NCBI GenBank assembly: GCA_036936605.1
Contig: JAUPFV010000001.1
Span: 345,475,081-345,539,080, forward strand
Reading direction: 5' to 3'
DNA: 64,000 nucleotides
Origin: Limnanthes douglasii subsp. nivea
Taxonomy: Eukaryota > Streptophyta > Magnoliopsida > Brassicales > Limnanthaceae
Part shown: positions 53,362 to 64,000 of the stretch, piece by piece
Position numbering within the stretch: the first letter of the stretch is position 1
Layout of the letters: the number at the start of each line of letters is the position of its first letter
The notes under the pieces: model-generated
What the model was told of the DNA's origin: nothing
The model's input: only the letters and a program-made list of their open reading frames with translations
Database searches by the model: none
Position numbers and translations under genes: made by a program

Positions 53362-53535
53362 AACGAATTTGCATCGAGTCCCTCTACATACGCTTTCTCG
53401 GCTGAGCCTGTCACCTTGTGTGGTTTACCTGCTGGCGTTGGTTTGCAGGCTATCGCGTCAGACTGAGGGTTTTACCCTGTGCGCACTCATTGCACTCTGA
53501 ATACCGGCTTCGCGTTCCCTCCGGAAAAAAAAAAA
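53362..53535 (+). mobile_element. Probable SINE (tRNA-derived type)
   Basis: A compact GC-richer unit with an 11-A tail (53525-53535). GCATCGAGTCC at 53371-53381 resembles the pol III box B (GGTTCGANNCC). The body with TCGGCTGAGCCTGTCACC, TGTGGTTTACC, TTTGCAGGCTATCGCG and GGGTTTTACCCTGTGCGCAC has the look of a plant SINE 3' part. A convincing box A and a target duplication were not found, so the 5' end may be lost or misplaced. Confidence 0.45.
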
Positions 53536-54076
53536 TACCATTTCTTATCTAATAAAACTTCATTTCATGCTTCTATTCGCATCTAAATGAAAGCCCTTGC
53601 CAAAATTATACCCAATTCTTTCTCTCAAGGTATCTTATATGATAATAACTCATTGATTTTTTTCTACCGTATACTATCTCCCCGAGAATTTTCGTTTATG
53701 CATTGTCTCTTAGAGGAATGTTCACTCGATCATTAAGATTCCTCAGAATAGACTGAGGAACCAGTAAAAATGATGATTCACTAACCTGTTTTGGCTACTA
53801 ATTCTGTCTACAACATATTGCAGGTCATGATAATGTATTACTGGCTTAAGAAGGTGAAGAGTCAATCTGGTTTTGAAATGGACATCTTCACAAGGATCTT
53901 GATACTAGAAAACCTAATACTTACATGAATGAGATCTCTACGTTTATTTCTCAGTCTTTACCTTTTGAGATGGATCAAGTCTTCTTTTTTCCCCAAAAAT
54001 ACATTATTTTGTTTAATTTTAAGAAATTAATTGACTTTTTAGAACTTCAGTGTTTTGATCTGATTTGTGTTATATT
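53536..54076. other. Non-coding flank with an unrecognised short frame
   Basis: Behind a pyrimidine-poor ATTGCAG at about 53820 an open stretch of about 30 codons reads YYWLKKVKSQSGFEMDIFTR and stops near 53924. It may be an exon relic or chance. Nothing else seen. Confidence 0.3.
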
Positions 54077-54081
54077 GTGTT

Positions 54082-54243
54082 TGTTAAGAATATAAGGCCC
54101 ATATAAAGCCCAAGCCCGTTAGCTTTCTTTTATTATAAATAAGAGTATATGCTGTACTAATTGATATACTTCTGAATAATACAAAAACCCTAGCCGTATA
54201 GCGGTTTGTTCCTTTTGTTCTTTCTTTTGTTCTTTCTTTTACA
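54082..54243 (+). repeat. 5' LTR of element H
   Basis: 162 bp from TGTTAAGAA to TTTTACA. TATAAATA at 54134-54141 is the promoter box. The short LTR is within the usual range of small copia lineages. Confidence 0.95.
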
Positions 54244-54256
54244 TGGTATCAGAGCC
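54244..54256 (+). other. Primer binding site of element H (initiator Met tRNA)
   Basis: TGGTATCAGAGCC directly follows the LTR. It is the well-known complement of the 3' end of plant initiator-Met tRNA used by copia elements. Confidence 0.95.
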
Positions 54257-54835
54257 AGAAGTAAACTGATCGCGTAAATGTAAAAATCAGATTTATCAGG
54301 TATTTGATTTCGTATTAGATCCGATTGATGAAATTATCAAGTATTTGATTTCGTATTAGATCCGATTGATAAAATTATCAGGTATTTGATTTCGTATTAG
54401 ATCTGATTGATAAAATTGTAAGTGGAATTTATCGGTGAAATTGGGGCTTAGAAGAAAACGAAATTGCAAAAGTATTGGTTAAGAATATTTTTTTGGTAAA
54501 ATTGCATTGTTAACTTATTGGTAAAGTCGCGTCTCGGGGAACAATCATAATTGAATTAAGAAAGATTGGGAAAATTGCACTGTGTAAATTATTGGTAAAA
54601 TTGCATAAAAGCATTGTTCGGGAAAATCAGAAAAGTAGCGACTGAGATTATTGTGTTTTGGTAAAATTGCACTGGATAAATTTCAGATAAAATTGCACAA
54701 AAGTATTGTTCGGCAAATAAAATTTATGTCCGATAAATTTTGTTTGTTAAAATAGTGGTAAAATTGCATTGTTGAATTCTGTTGTTCGATTGTGATATAT
54801 TCTTTCAGGATAGAATAACACGAAAGGACGACTCT
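54257..54835 (+). other. 5' untranslated leader of element H
   Basis: It contains three imperfect copies of a ~57-bp unit with TATTTGATTTCGTATTAGAT (54300, 54342, 54383) and then several GGTAAAATTGCA-type repeats spaced over 54490-54770. No coding. Such leaders carry packaging signals in some LTR elements; none is identified here. Confidence 0.65.
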
Positions 54836-57800
54836 ATGCAGTCGATTGGAACTCAGCTCAATGGAAAAAACTACTCTTACTCGAGCTATGTTATGAAAAA
54901 CTTTCTTCGTGGCAAACACATGTGGGGATATGTTTCAGGTACAAAACTTCAACCTTCTAATACACATAGTAGTGAGAACTATGTTACATTGCTTGACACG
55001 TGGTAAACTGATAATGCGAAGATCATCACTTGGATCAACAATTCTGTAACCTAGTCAATCGGTACTCAGTTGGCCAAATACGACACTGCAAAAGAGGTTT
55101 CGGATCATTTAGAAAGACTGTATACGCAGTCTAATTTTGCTAGACCGTATCAATTAGAATTTGACATCCGCTCCTTACAGCAAAATGATTTGCTTATTTC
55201 TGATTTTTATGCTGCTATGTCTGATTTATGGGATCAATTAGCTTTTACAGAGTCTGGAGAACTGAAAGCATGCAAACCTTATATAACTCGCAGAGAAGAG
55301 AAAACATTGGTACAATTTTTTATGGCCGTACGCTCCGATTTCGAAGGATTGCGAGGAACTATTCTTCATAGATCTCCTCTTCCGACGGTTGATTCAGTTG
55401 TCCGTGAACTCATTGCTCAAGAAACACGACTAAAAACTCATATTGAAAAGGGGTCCAAAACTAATGTTCATAGTGTGTTTGCTGTTCCAAACCAACGATC
55501 TTCTGCTTTAAACCAGTCTAGATTTACACCCAATGGAGCAAGAGTTGCATTTGATGAGTGTGCTTTTTGTAAAAGTAAGAACCATTGGAAATCACAATGC
55601 CCACTACTGAGAGAAAAACAACAGCAATCATCTATGCACCGACCCTCTCATCAACGTTCTTTTCAGCAACATACACGTCTTATTCAACAATTTCGTCCTC
55701 CATTTCGTCCCCCACAGTTTACTGTTGCTGCTGCATCTTTAGAAGATCCTAATAGCACCACACCACCCTCTGGAATAGACCCTTAGATTCGAGAATCTTT
55801 TAAACAGTTGCTTGCTTCTAATCCTACTGCTATGTCTACGTCAATATCTCACACAGGTCTGTCTACGTCGTCTACTTTAGGTATTCTATCTTCTTTGTGG
55901 ATTTTAGATTCTGGGGCATCTCGTCATATGTCTCCCTACAAGCCATACTTTGCTTCTTTGTCTCATGTTTTACCAATATCAGTCTTTCCGGCTTGTGATA
56001 CATCAATGTCAATAGAGGGTGTTGGCTCTATTTCTAATCCACATATATCACTTCCTGATGTTTATTATGATCCAAAACTTGCCTTGAATCTTGTTTCGGT
56101 TAGTCAGTTATGTAAATCTGGTCATTGTGTCTTATTTTCTGATTCCGTCTGTGTTATACAGGATCAACGTACTCTGGAAGTGATTGGGATATTCCGTAGA
56201 TTGGGAGAGCTATATGTCTTGGATGAAGTTAAAGTCGTTAATGTCGCAGCTTCTAGTGTCGATTTGTCTTCTTTTCGTTTGAGTATGTGGCTATCTGATT
56301 TTTATCTCTGGCATTCCCGTTTATGACATGTCTCTGCATCGCGTCTAAATTTTTTAGTCTCCACATGTGTTTTAGGCCGTATAAACACCTGTAATATTTT
56401 TTATTGTAGTGGATGTAAACTTGCCAAATTTTCGGCTTTACTTTTTAATAAAAGTGTCTCTTCTTCCATTGCTCCTTTTGATTTAATTCATTCTGATGTC
56501 TGGGGTCCATCTCTTGTCTCCACAAAGGGTGGTTCATCCTATTATGTATCTTTCATCGATGATTATACTCGATATACTTGGGTTTATCTTATGAAACGGA
56601 GATCAGATTTTCTTGGAGTTTATAGAGAATTTCGGGCACTTGTTAAGACTCAACATTCTGCTGTCATAAAATGCTTCAGGTATGATTTAGGAGGTGAATA
56701 TACATCCAATGATTTTACTCAGTTACTTGAATCTGATGGTACCATACATCAGTCTTCTTGCACTAACACCCCTCAGCAGAATGGTGTTTCAGAAAGAAAA
56801 CATCGTCACCTTGTTGAGACTGCTCGTTCTTTGCTTTTATCTGCTGAGGTTCATACTATTTTTTTGGGAGAAGCAATTCATACTGTTGTATATGTGATTA
56901 ATGGAATACCCACTGCACATAATTCAGGTATGTCTCCTTTTCAATGATTATATGGACAACCTCCAGATTATTCTTCCTTGCGAGTGTTTGGATGTACATG
57001 TTTGTCCTTTGTCCTCATGTAGAACGCAATAAATTGGGCCCTAAAACCGCAATATGTGTTTTCTTGGGTTATGGTGTTAGACAGAAAGGTTATCGTTGTT
57101 TTGATCCCACCAGTCAGAAACTTTATGTCTCTCGACATGTTACATTTCTTGAGCATATCCCGTTTTATTCGATTCCGACGAAATCACATGATATAACAAG
57201 TACCAAACTTCGGCCGATTGATCCTTTTGAAAATAATGACACCATACATGATGAAATTGATGTGCCTGGTAATACTTTTATGACAGATGATACTAGTTCT
57301 CCTCCATCAATGCCTGAATCAGTTTCTTCTTTTGGTGAACAAACAGATCTGCCTCTTAGAAGATCTACACGCCCAAGTAAGTCTACCAAACTACCAGATT
57401 TTGCGTATTCTTCTTACTCAGCTCCTTTTGCCTCTTTCATAGCAAACATACATGATTTATATGAACCCCGGTCATTTAAAGAAGCTGTTTATGATCCTCG
57501 TTGGCAAAATGCAATAGTCGAAGAGCTCACTGCTCTTTACCAAACTCATACATGGGATATAGTTAAGCCTCCATCCGGTAAGCATATAATCGGTTCTGGA
57601 TGGGTTTTTAAAATTAAAGCAAAATCTAATGGATCTGTTGAAAGATATAAGGCTCGTCTTGTAGCAAAAGGGTATTCACAGAAGTATGGTATGGATTATG
57701 ATGAAACAATTGCCCCAGTTCCAAAAATGACGACTGTTCGTACTCTTATTGCGGCTGCTTCTGTTCGCTAGTGGAAATTCTTCCAACTCGATGTCAAAAA

Positions 57801-58992
57801 TGCATTTTTGAATGATGATCTTCATAAGGAGGTTTACATGACTCCTTCTCCAGGTGTTGCTCACCAACCAGGTGAAGTTTGTCGACTTACGAAAGCCTTA
57901 TATGGACTCAAGCAAGCTCCTTGTGCCTGGTTTCAAAAATTCTCTACGGTTATAACTTCACTTGGTTTCCTTGCTAGTAATCACGATTCGGCCTTGTTTA
58001 TCAAATGTACTAGTGTAGGACGAATTATTTTATCCATATATGTAGATGATATGATCATTACAGGTGATAATATTGATGGCATTTCAGCACTAAAACGTGA
58101 TTTGGCTCAGCATTTTGCGATGAAAGACTTGTGACTATTACGATATTTTTTAGGTATTGAGGTGGCGCACTCTCCAAAAGGTTATATTCTCTCTCAGACA
58201 AAATATATATCTGATTTTTTCGAACGAGTGCGACTTTCTGATAACAGAACGGTAGATACTCCTCTTGAAACCAATGCTCGGTATTCTCTGACTGATGGCG
58301 TTCCTTTGTCAGATCCAAGTCTATATAGAACTCTTGTAGGGTGCTTGGTCTATCTTACAGTTACTCGGTCAGATATAGCTTATGTTGTTCATGTGGTCAG
58401 TCAGTTTGTTACTGCTCCTACATCTGTTCATTGGGGAGCTGTTCTTCGAATATTGAGATATCTTCGTGGCACTCAGTTCCAGAACCTTTTATTTCCCTCG
58501 ACCTCTTCAAGTGAACTACGTGCCTATAGCGATGCTGGTTGGGATAGTGATCCTCATGACCGAAAATCTACTACCGGTTTCTGTATTTTTCTTGGAGATT
58601 CATTAATATCATGGAAAAGCAAGAAACAAGATGTTGTCTCTAGATCGTCTACTGAAGCTGAGTATCGTGCTATGGCTGTCACCACATGTGAGATTGTTTG
58701 GTTACGATGGCTTCTTGCAGATATAGGGGTTAATGTTACTAAACCAACTTCCCTACATTGTGATAACAAAAGTGCCATGCAGATAGCAAAGAATTCAGTT
58801 TTTCATTAGAGGACGAAGCACATTGAAATAGATTGTCATTTCACTCGACATCATCTTCAGATCGACACCATCTCGCTTCCGTATGTTCCATCAGCTTTGC
58901 AGATTGCTGATATTTTCACAAAGGCTCAGTCCACAGCGCGGTTTCGTTTTCTTTGTGACAAACTCTCAATGCTTATTACTGTTGCATTGTAA
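54836..58992 (+). pseudogene. Gag-pol polyprotein of element H (one frameshift, seven stops)
   Basis: The start chosen is ATG 54836 (M-Q-S-I-G-T-Q-L-N-G). Gag runs to about 55790 with knuckle CAFCKSKNHWKSQC (CX2CX4HX4C) at 55561-55602. PR: LWILDSGASRHMS at about 55900. Integrase: zinc region WHSRL and CSGCKLAKF; DLIHSDVWGP (first Asp), RYDLGGEYTS (second Asp), QQNGVSERKHRHL (Glu), so the triad is intact. A one-base loss at about 57000 (TGTTTGTCC) shifts the frame. RT: GSGWVFKIKAKSNG, LDVKNAFLNDDLHKEVYM and YVDDMIITGD with YVDD at 58039-58050. RNase H: AYSDAGWDSDPHDRKSTTGF and SRSSTEAEYRAM. Stops at 55004, 55052, 55784, 56324, 56945, 57769 and 58132; a further one at 58807. It ends at TAA 58990-58992. 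Confidence 0.9.
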
Positions 58993-58993
58993 G

Positions 58994-59005
58994 TTTGAGG
59001 GAGGG
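58994..59005 (+). other. Polypurine tract of element H
   Basis: TTTGAGGGAGGG, one base behind the polyprotein stop and directly before the 3' LTR. Confidence 0.85.
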
Positions 59006-59167
59006 TGTTAAGAATATAAAGCCCATATAAAACCCAAGTCCGTTAGCTTTCTTTTATTATAAATAAGAGCATATGCTGTACTAATTGATATACTTCTGAA
59101 TAATACAAAAACCCTAGCCGTCTAGCGATTTGCTCCTTTTGTTCTTTCTTTTATTCTTTCTTTTACA
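59006..59167 (+). repeat. 3' LTR of element H
   Basis: 162 bp, the same length as the 5' LTR, with eight single-base differences, nearly all transitions. Confidence 0.95.
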
Positions 59168-59223
59168 GTATTATGGGTTTTTATGATTTTATAATCTTGT
59201 AGTGTACTAGAGGATTTTTAAGT

Positions 59224-59382
59224 AAACATGTTCATCGTTATTCTTGAATTAAAATATTTATATAGTTTAGTTTAAAGAAACATGTTTATCTTATTCTTGA
59301 ATTAAAAAATTTATAGTTTAGTTTAAAGAAACATGTTTATCGTTATTCTTGAATTAAAAGATTTATATAGTTTATTTCTTAT
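59224..59382. repeat. Tandem repeat of 51-54 bp, three copies
   Basis: AAACATGTTTATCGTTATTC, then TTGAATTAAAA, then TTTATATAGTTTAGTTTAAAG; copies start at 59224, 59278 and 59329. Located in flanking DNA between elements H and G. Confidence 0.85.
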
Positions 59383-59870
59383 CGTTCACGAAATCTAGAG
59401 TAGATCAACTTTCGTATATATTCATTATTCAATAAAAATGTATGAAACAAGAAAACTCAAACTTGAAAAATAAGAATTATTGTGTATCAAAAAATATATG
59501 GAAATCTTTCAAATATAAAAATTATAAAAATGTATATTATGTGTTTTTGGATTTAATTTTTCACTTATAAGAATTTATGTATCTCAGGGTTAAATACTCC
59601 GCAATATGCATTGGCTATTTGTTGAGTGGCTTCGGCAAAAATATATAAAGAAGATTAAGAAAGCTATATTTTATGTGTGCGTCGGTTGTTTTTGTGTAAA
59701 CTTTGTTGTAAATGTCTATTATGTTATGATAGATCTAGTTACATTCTAAACGCAAAGTCGAATCACATTACTGTTAAGCCAATTCCAAACTTAGACAAAA
59801 ACGGGTTGTGAACTGTATTTCATTTGTTTTACATCGAATTTAAGAAATACTCGAAAGTGTTACCAAATTT
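59383..59870. other. AT-rich flank without recognised features
   Basis: Between the short tandem repeat and the LTR of element G. No open frame, structure or repeat that I can support. Confidence 0.5.
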
Positions 59871-60077
59871 TGTTAGAGTATCAGGATTAGAATCAAATAT
59901 ATATATGCGTTGTGTTAAAATGCATATGGACTATTATACTTTAGTTTTTATGTGGGAAGAGTTTATTTTTTGCCATAATGTATATATATACATTGTAACT
60001 TATGAAAATATAGACAGATCTTCACATCATACCATCATTTGTTCCATACATATAACACAGTTATAATTATCTCGACA
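59871..60077 (+). repeat. Probable 5' LTR of element G
   Basis: TGTTAGAG (59871) to CTCGACA (60077), 207 bp; the two ends are roughly inverted (TGTTAGAG and TGTCGAG). The right end is fixed by the primer site; the left end is inferred, as the partner LTR is not in the window. Confidence 0.6.
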
Positions 60078-60090
60078 TGGTATCAAAGCA
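60078..60090 (+). other. Primer binding site of element G
   Basis: TGGTATCAAAGCA, one base off the usual TGGTATCAGAGC, directly behind the LTR. Complementary to initiator-Met tRNA. Confidence 0.85.
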
Positions 60091-60309
60091 ATAGCCTTCA
60101 AAACCCTAGCCTTCAAAATTTTATCCTTGCGTCGACATGTTTCCGGCATAGCCTTCATTAGCTGACGTTTATCCGGTCTTTGTTCTCTCAAGACCTACGT
60201 ATTTCTGGTTTTATTCCCCTTGTGTCGACGTGTTTCCTGCATAGCCTTCATCAGCCGACGTGTCTTTGTCCTTTACTTTCTCATCACAGACGTTTTTCTA
60301 GTAGTTTTC

Positions 60310-61425
60310 ATGGTAAACGAATCACATTCTGATATAGACCAGACATCCCATTTTATGCTACATTGGGTTTCAGAAGATTGATCCGACTTCCCCCTATTAT
60401 CTTGGTTCCAATGATAATCCTGTTAAGTTTGATGGCACTTATTATCATGCTTAGTCTTGTTCTCTGTGTTTCTCTCTGAAAGGTAGGAGGAAGATTGGTT
60501 TTTTGGATGGAATTATTTTGAAACTGGTGGACCCGAAGTCTCTAAAGGATTGGGATATTGTTCAATCCAGACTTGTTCAGTGGATTATGAACACTATTGA
60601 TGAGTCTCAACACAAATATGTTCCATATTTTGAGGAGTTTAAACCTCTATGGGATGTTTTGTAGCATCATTTTACTGTTAATAATATTTAGCGCAAACTT
60701 GAGTTGAAGGAGGAGTTGGCTGCATGTAAACAGACCTCTACTATTTATGTTTCTTAGTACTTTGGAAAACTCGAGAAAATATAGGATGAGTTGAGTGTGT
60801 ATTATGGTACTCCTACTTGTGTTTGTGGTGGGATGGTTGAAGCTTATTAGCAAAGTTAGGATGAAGAAAATTTGTATGCATTTCTTTATGGTCTCCATCG
60901 GGAGCGCTTTGGTGCTATTCGCTCTCAGTTACTTGCTAAGGATCAGACTTCCAATCTGGATGGGGCATTCAACAAGGTGCATGGTAAGGAATGGTTATAG
61001 GCGAGTGCACCTGCGTTGAAGCCTATCTCAGAGTCCCCAATATTATTTACAGTTCAGTCTACTCCTTGAGGTACTTCTTTGGCTGCCTCACGTTATTCTC
61101 AATGTTTTTCAACTTATTGTCACAAAATTGTCACATATAATCCAATTGATACGCCAAACATTGGTATCCTCCAGACTGGGGGAAACATCTAGGCAATACA
61201 CCACCTAATGACCGTGGAGGGGGAGGTCTGAACGAACCGTCAGACGGCGGCGGGCTCCAGGGCCGCACATCACGACGACACTAACATCCACCATGGGTCT
61301 GTCAGCTGCGACTATTGCCAAGTTACCTGTTGGCGAGGCTTCTCGTCTTTCTGGTCAGTTGTAGTAGTTATTTTCCCTTATTTCAGTAGACAAAGGTTTA
61401 CAGACTAATGGGCTTCTAATTGATG
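60310..61425 (+). pseudogene. Gag of element G (broken)
   Basis: FDGTYYHA, GRRKIGFLDGIILKLVDPKS, WIMNTIDESQHKYVPYFEEF and FLYGLHRERFGAIRSQLLAK are typical of a copia gag (UBN2 type). Stops include about 60453, 60661, 60691, 60783 and 60849. The region at about 61100-61130 corresponds to the knuckle, with Cys changed. A Gly/Arg-rich, GC-richer linker (61180-61290) leads to PR. Confidence 0.75.
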
Positions 61426-61700
61426 AGTTGTTCAGTACCCCTTGGATTATTGATACTTGGGCTTCTAATCACATGACATGTGACATCTCTATATTGCATT
61501 ATGTCACTGTTATACCAGCCTGTGTAGTATCTCTACCCTATCGTTCTCAGGTTACTGCTACACATTGTGGTAGTGTGCGATTGTCTTGTCATTTGTCTTT
61601 GCAGAATGTATTTTTTGGTTCCCAAGCTTACCTATAATCTGTTTTCAGTATCCCACTTGACTGATGATCTTGACTGTATTTTTTAATGTGTTAAGTTTGG
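61426..61700 (+). pseudogene. Protease of element G, active site changed
   Basis: STPWIIDTWASNHMTCDISI: the DSGA/DTGA motif has become DTWA, so Gly is lost. SLPYRSQVTATHCGSVRLSC follows as the second half. A frame change lies at about 61630. Confidence 0.75.
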
Positions 61701-62480
61701 ATGTGTTATTCAAGAGCGAAGATCAGGAATTATGATTGGACTGGGTGAGCAGAGAGGTGGAATGTACTACTTCAACGATGTTGTGAAAACCGAAGTTTGT
61801 AGTGTTGCAGTGGTTTATAGTGATGCTGAGTTGTGGTACCGTCAGTTTGGACATCCCTCAGCTAAGATAGTTCAGTATTTACCTTTTGTTTCTAGTATTG
61901 GTGATAGTAGTGTAGCTCACCAGTGTGATGTTTGTTTTCGAGCTAAATAGACTCCTGAATATTTTTCTGTCAGAAATTCTAATCGATTGTTTGTTTTGAA
62001 ATAATTCATTGTGATTTATAGGCCCTTTATCATACTTTGTCTTCTTTTGGTGCGTGATATTTTCTCACTATTTTTTATGATTACTCCGGTGCTGTATGGA
62101 TTTATTTTTTGGCTGAGAAAACAGAAGTAACTTTCATATTTTTACATTTTCTCGCAATGGCTAAGAAACAATTTAATATGGTTGTTAAGATAGTGTGCAG
62201 TGACAATAGCACTGTATTTTTCTCTGTGCGCCGTATTTTTGATGAGTTAGGTATTGTTTTTCAATCTTCATCTGTGGGTACTCTTCAACAGAATGGTAGG
62301 GTCGAACAGAAACATAGACATATTTTGAATGTTTCCTGTGCTCTTAGGTTTTAGAGTAATTTACGTGTTAAATTTTAGGGTGAGTGTATTTTAACTGTCG
62401 GGTATTTGATTAATAGAACTCTTTCTCAATTTTTGGGTTCCAAGACTCCATTAGAGATGTTTTTTGGTGTACCTGTTATT
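61701..62480 (+). pseudogene. Integrase of element G (broken)
   Basis: Zinc region: LWYRQFGHPSAKIVQYLP and CDVCFRAK, where the first His of HxxxH is replaced (YRQFGH) and the CxxC is intact; a stop follows at 61948. Core: first Asp region near 62010 (FIVIYRP, catalytic Asp not readable), KIVCSDNSTVFFS (second Asp kept), QQNGRVEQKHRHILN (Glu kept). Further stops at 62352 and 62376. Confidence 0.75.
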
Positions 62481-64000
62481 TTCTCCATTTGAGAGTAATT
62501 TACTTTCTGAATTTACGTGTGTTTGGGTCTTTATGTTATGTGCATGATCAGAGGTCTAAGGGTGACAAGTTTTCAAGTCGTAGTCGTCGGTGTGTTTTTG
62601 TGGGCTACCTGTATGGGAAGAAAGGCTGGAAAGTATATGATTTGGAGAGTCAAGATTGTTTTGTTTCCCGTGATGTGAAACATTTTGAACATATATTTTT
62701 ATTTACATCTTTTTCTGTGCTCTTTGAGTTGAGTTATCTTGATATTGAGGTTACTACACCTCCTACTACTGCTTTAGATTTTTGGGAAGAGGTTGATAAG
62801 GTCTTGTTGATTGAAGAGGGGGAGTTGCAAGATGGCGGCATCCCTGTGGTAGTGTCATTTGTGGAGGTTCCCGAGGTTGGTGATGTGCAACCTCCATCTT
62901 AGGTTGGTGACAGTGTTGTCTCAGATCCTCCAGTAGTTTCAGATGTTGTTTCAGATACTCCAGGTATATATTCAGATCTTGGACGAGGTAAGCGTAGTAA
63001 AATTCATTTTACTCATTTGAAGGATTTTGTGATGACTACATTAGTACATTCAGCACCATTTACTCCTCCTGCTCCCCGTTCCAGTCCATCTCCTGATCAT
63101 GGTATGCCTTATCCTTTCAATCATTACATAGACAGTTCTTGTTTTTCATTGGTACATCCATCTTTTCTTACAACTATTACCTATAAGGATGGACCTAAGT
63201 CACTTCGAGTGGCTCCCTGTTTGGAGAGAGAGAATGCAACAGGAGATTCAGGTACTAGAGGATAATCATACTTGGACCTTGGCGCACCTACCTCCAGGGA
63301 AGAAAGCTTTGGGAAGTTAGTGGATCTATAAAATTAAATATCATGATGATGGGAGAATAGAGCACCTCAAAGCTCGTTTGGTCGTGTTTGGTAATCACCA
63401 AGTAGAAAGGGTGATTGTATAAAGATACTTGCCCTTGTTGCCAAGATGGTTACATATGCATATTTTGGGTGTCATATGCATATTTTGGTTTACGAGTGGA
63501 TGTCATATGCATATTTTGGTTTACGTTGATGATATTATAATATCTGGGAATGTCCCTACTGTATTGGTGGAGTTAAATAAATAATTGAGCATTTACTTTC
63601 ATATAAAAGACTTAGGTCATCTCAAATATTTTCTTGCATTTGAAGTAGCACGGAGTCCCACAGGTGTCTTTCTCAGCCAACGTAAATCTACTCCGAAAAT
63701 TATTTTTAAGATAGGTTTACTTGGCAGCAAGCCTGCACCGTTTCCCGTAGACCAAAACTACCAGCTCAGCAAAAGTGAGTTGGCGCTACTCATTGATGGG
63801 TCTGCATACCTCAGGTTGGTGGGGAGACTAATTTATCTGGCATTTACATGGCCAAATATCTGTTTTTTGTACATATTTTATCTCAGTTTCTTCAGAAACC
63901 ACAGGAAGATCACTGACAGACTGCATCACGAGTAGTTTGCTATCTGAAAGGGAGCCCGAATAAGGGAATTCTTATGTCGAGTAGTTGTAATCTCACTCTG
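62481..64000 (+). pseudogene. Integrase end and reverse transcriptase of element G, RT core deleted
   Basis: 62489-62902: NLRVFGSLCYVHDQRSKGDK, RRCVFVGYLYGKKGWKVYD and SRDVKHFEHIF, the usual C-terminal stretch of copia integrase, then an acidic linker. The RT start is traced at about 63180-63410 (YKDGPKSLRVA, KLAHLPPGKKALGS-like). At 63445-63520 about 120 residues of RT are missing and three copies of CATATGCATATTTTGG stand in their place. YVDDIIISGN resumes with YVDD at 63522-63533, then HIKDLGHLKYFLAFEVARSP and YLRLVGRLIYLAFTWPNI. RNase H lies beyond the window. Confidence 0.8.

Larger units (their letters stand above)
54082..59167 (+). mobile_element. Element H: Ty1/copia element with both LTRs
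   Basis: 5.09 kb. Two 162-bp LTRs with 8 differences (about 95%), initiator-Met primer site, one gag-pol frame and a polypurine tract. Flanks are GTGTT (54077-54081) and GTATT (59168-59172), a five-base duplication with one change. Domain order gag, PR, integrase, RT, RNase H identifies copia. It carries one frameshift and seven stops, few enough that the whole protein can be read. Confidence 0.95.
59871..64000 (+). mobile_element. Element G: Ty1/copia element, cut by the window end
   Basis: A second copia element in the order LTR, initiator-Met-type primer site, gag, PR, integrase, RT. It belongs to a different family from H: proteins and LTR do not match. Many stops, a large deletion in RT, and changed catalytic residues show a long-dead copy. 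Its 3' part and 3' LTR lie outside the window. Confidence 0.85.

Noticed and set aside
53766..53830. C/D-box snoRNA (ATGATGA at about 53770)
   Set aside because: No box D (CTGA) at a suitable distance and no terminal stem.
53820..53924. Exon of a host gene
   Set aside because: Only about 30 codons after an acceptor-like ATTGCAG; no protein family recognised, no flanking exons found.
61180..61300. GC-rich segment in G as a foreign insertion
   Set aside because: It encodes the Gly/Arg-rich linker usual between gag and protease of copia elements and has no borders.

Overview
The window is nuclear DNA of a flowering plant, almost certainly intergenic heterochromatin. It is a pile of LTR retrotransposons, most of them broken, with a diverged tandem repeat, one small DNA transposon and one probable SINE. 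I found no intact host gene, tRNA or rRNA. The plant origin rests on initiator-Met primer sites in two copia elements, gypsy elements with the Tat-lineage layout (two RNase H modules and an extra gene on the opposite strand between integrase and 3' LTR), and TATA boxes in the LTRs. I cannot name the species.

Layout. 18-6499: element A, a minus-strand Tat element cut off inside reverse transcriptase. 6500-about 14300: element F, a plus-strand Tat element of another family, without LTRs, with a 633-bp segment duplicated around 744 bp of filler. 14540-35186: a diverged ~73-bp tandem repeat, interrupted by element B (14696-23882, minus), a Mutator-type MITE (24886-25133) and element E (25219-35035, minus). 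35192-52549: element C, same family as A and B but on the plus strand, carrying nested element D (40391-46650, minus). 52550-54081: non-coding DNA with a SINE-like unit. 54082-59167: copia element H with both LTRs. 59871-64000: copia element G, running off the window.

How the parts work together. In each Tat element the sense strand encodes gag, protease (PR), reverse transcriptase (RT), RNase H, a second RNase H and integrase. Behind integrase lies a spacer, then an antisense gene that starts near the 3' LTR and runs towards integrase. That gene has an N-terminal block, a domain resembling PF04195 (putative gypsy type transposon) and a long coiled coil. Its upstream region carries a TATA-like box about 100 bp before the ATG, and in A, B, C and D an ACACGTGT core, so it looks like a separately promoted transcription unit. 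It also seems to have introns, which could survive retrotransposition because the genomic RNA is the other strand.

The spacer behind integrase contains a two-stem RNA element whose pairing is kept while its sequence changes between families, and short tandem repeats that vary in copy number. This antisense gene and the structured spacer are the least explained parts of the window. All copies of all coding regions except the integrase frame of B carry stops, frameshifts or deletions, so the locus is probably inactive now.
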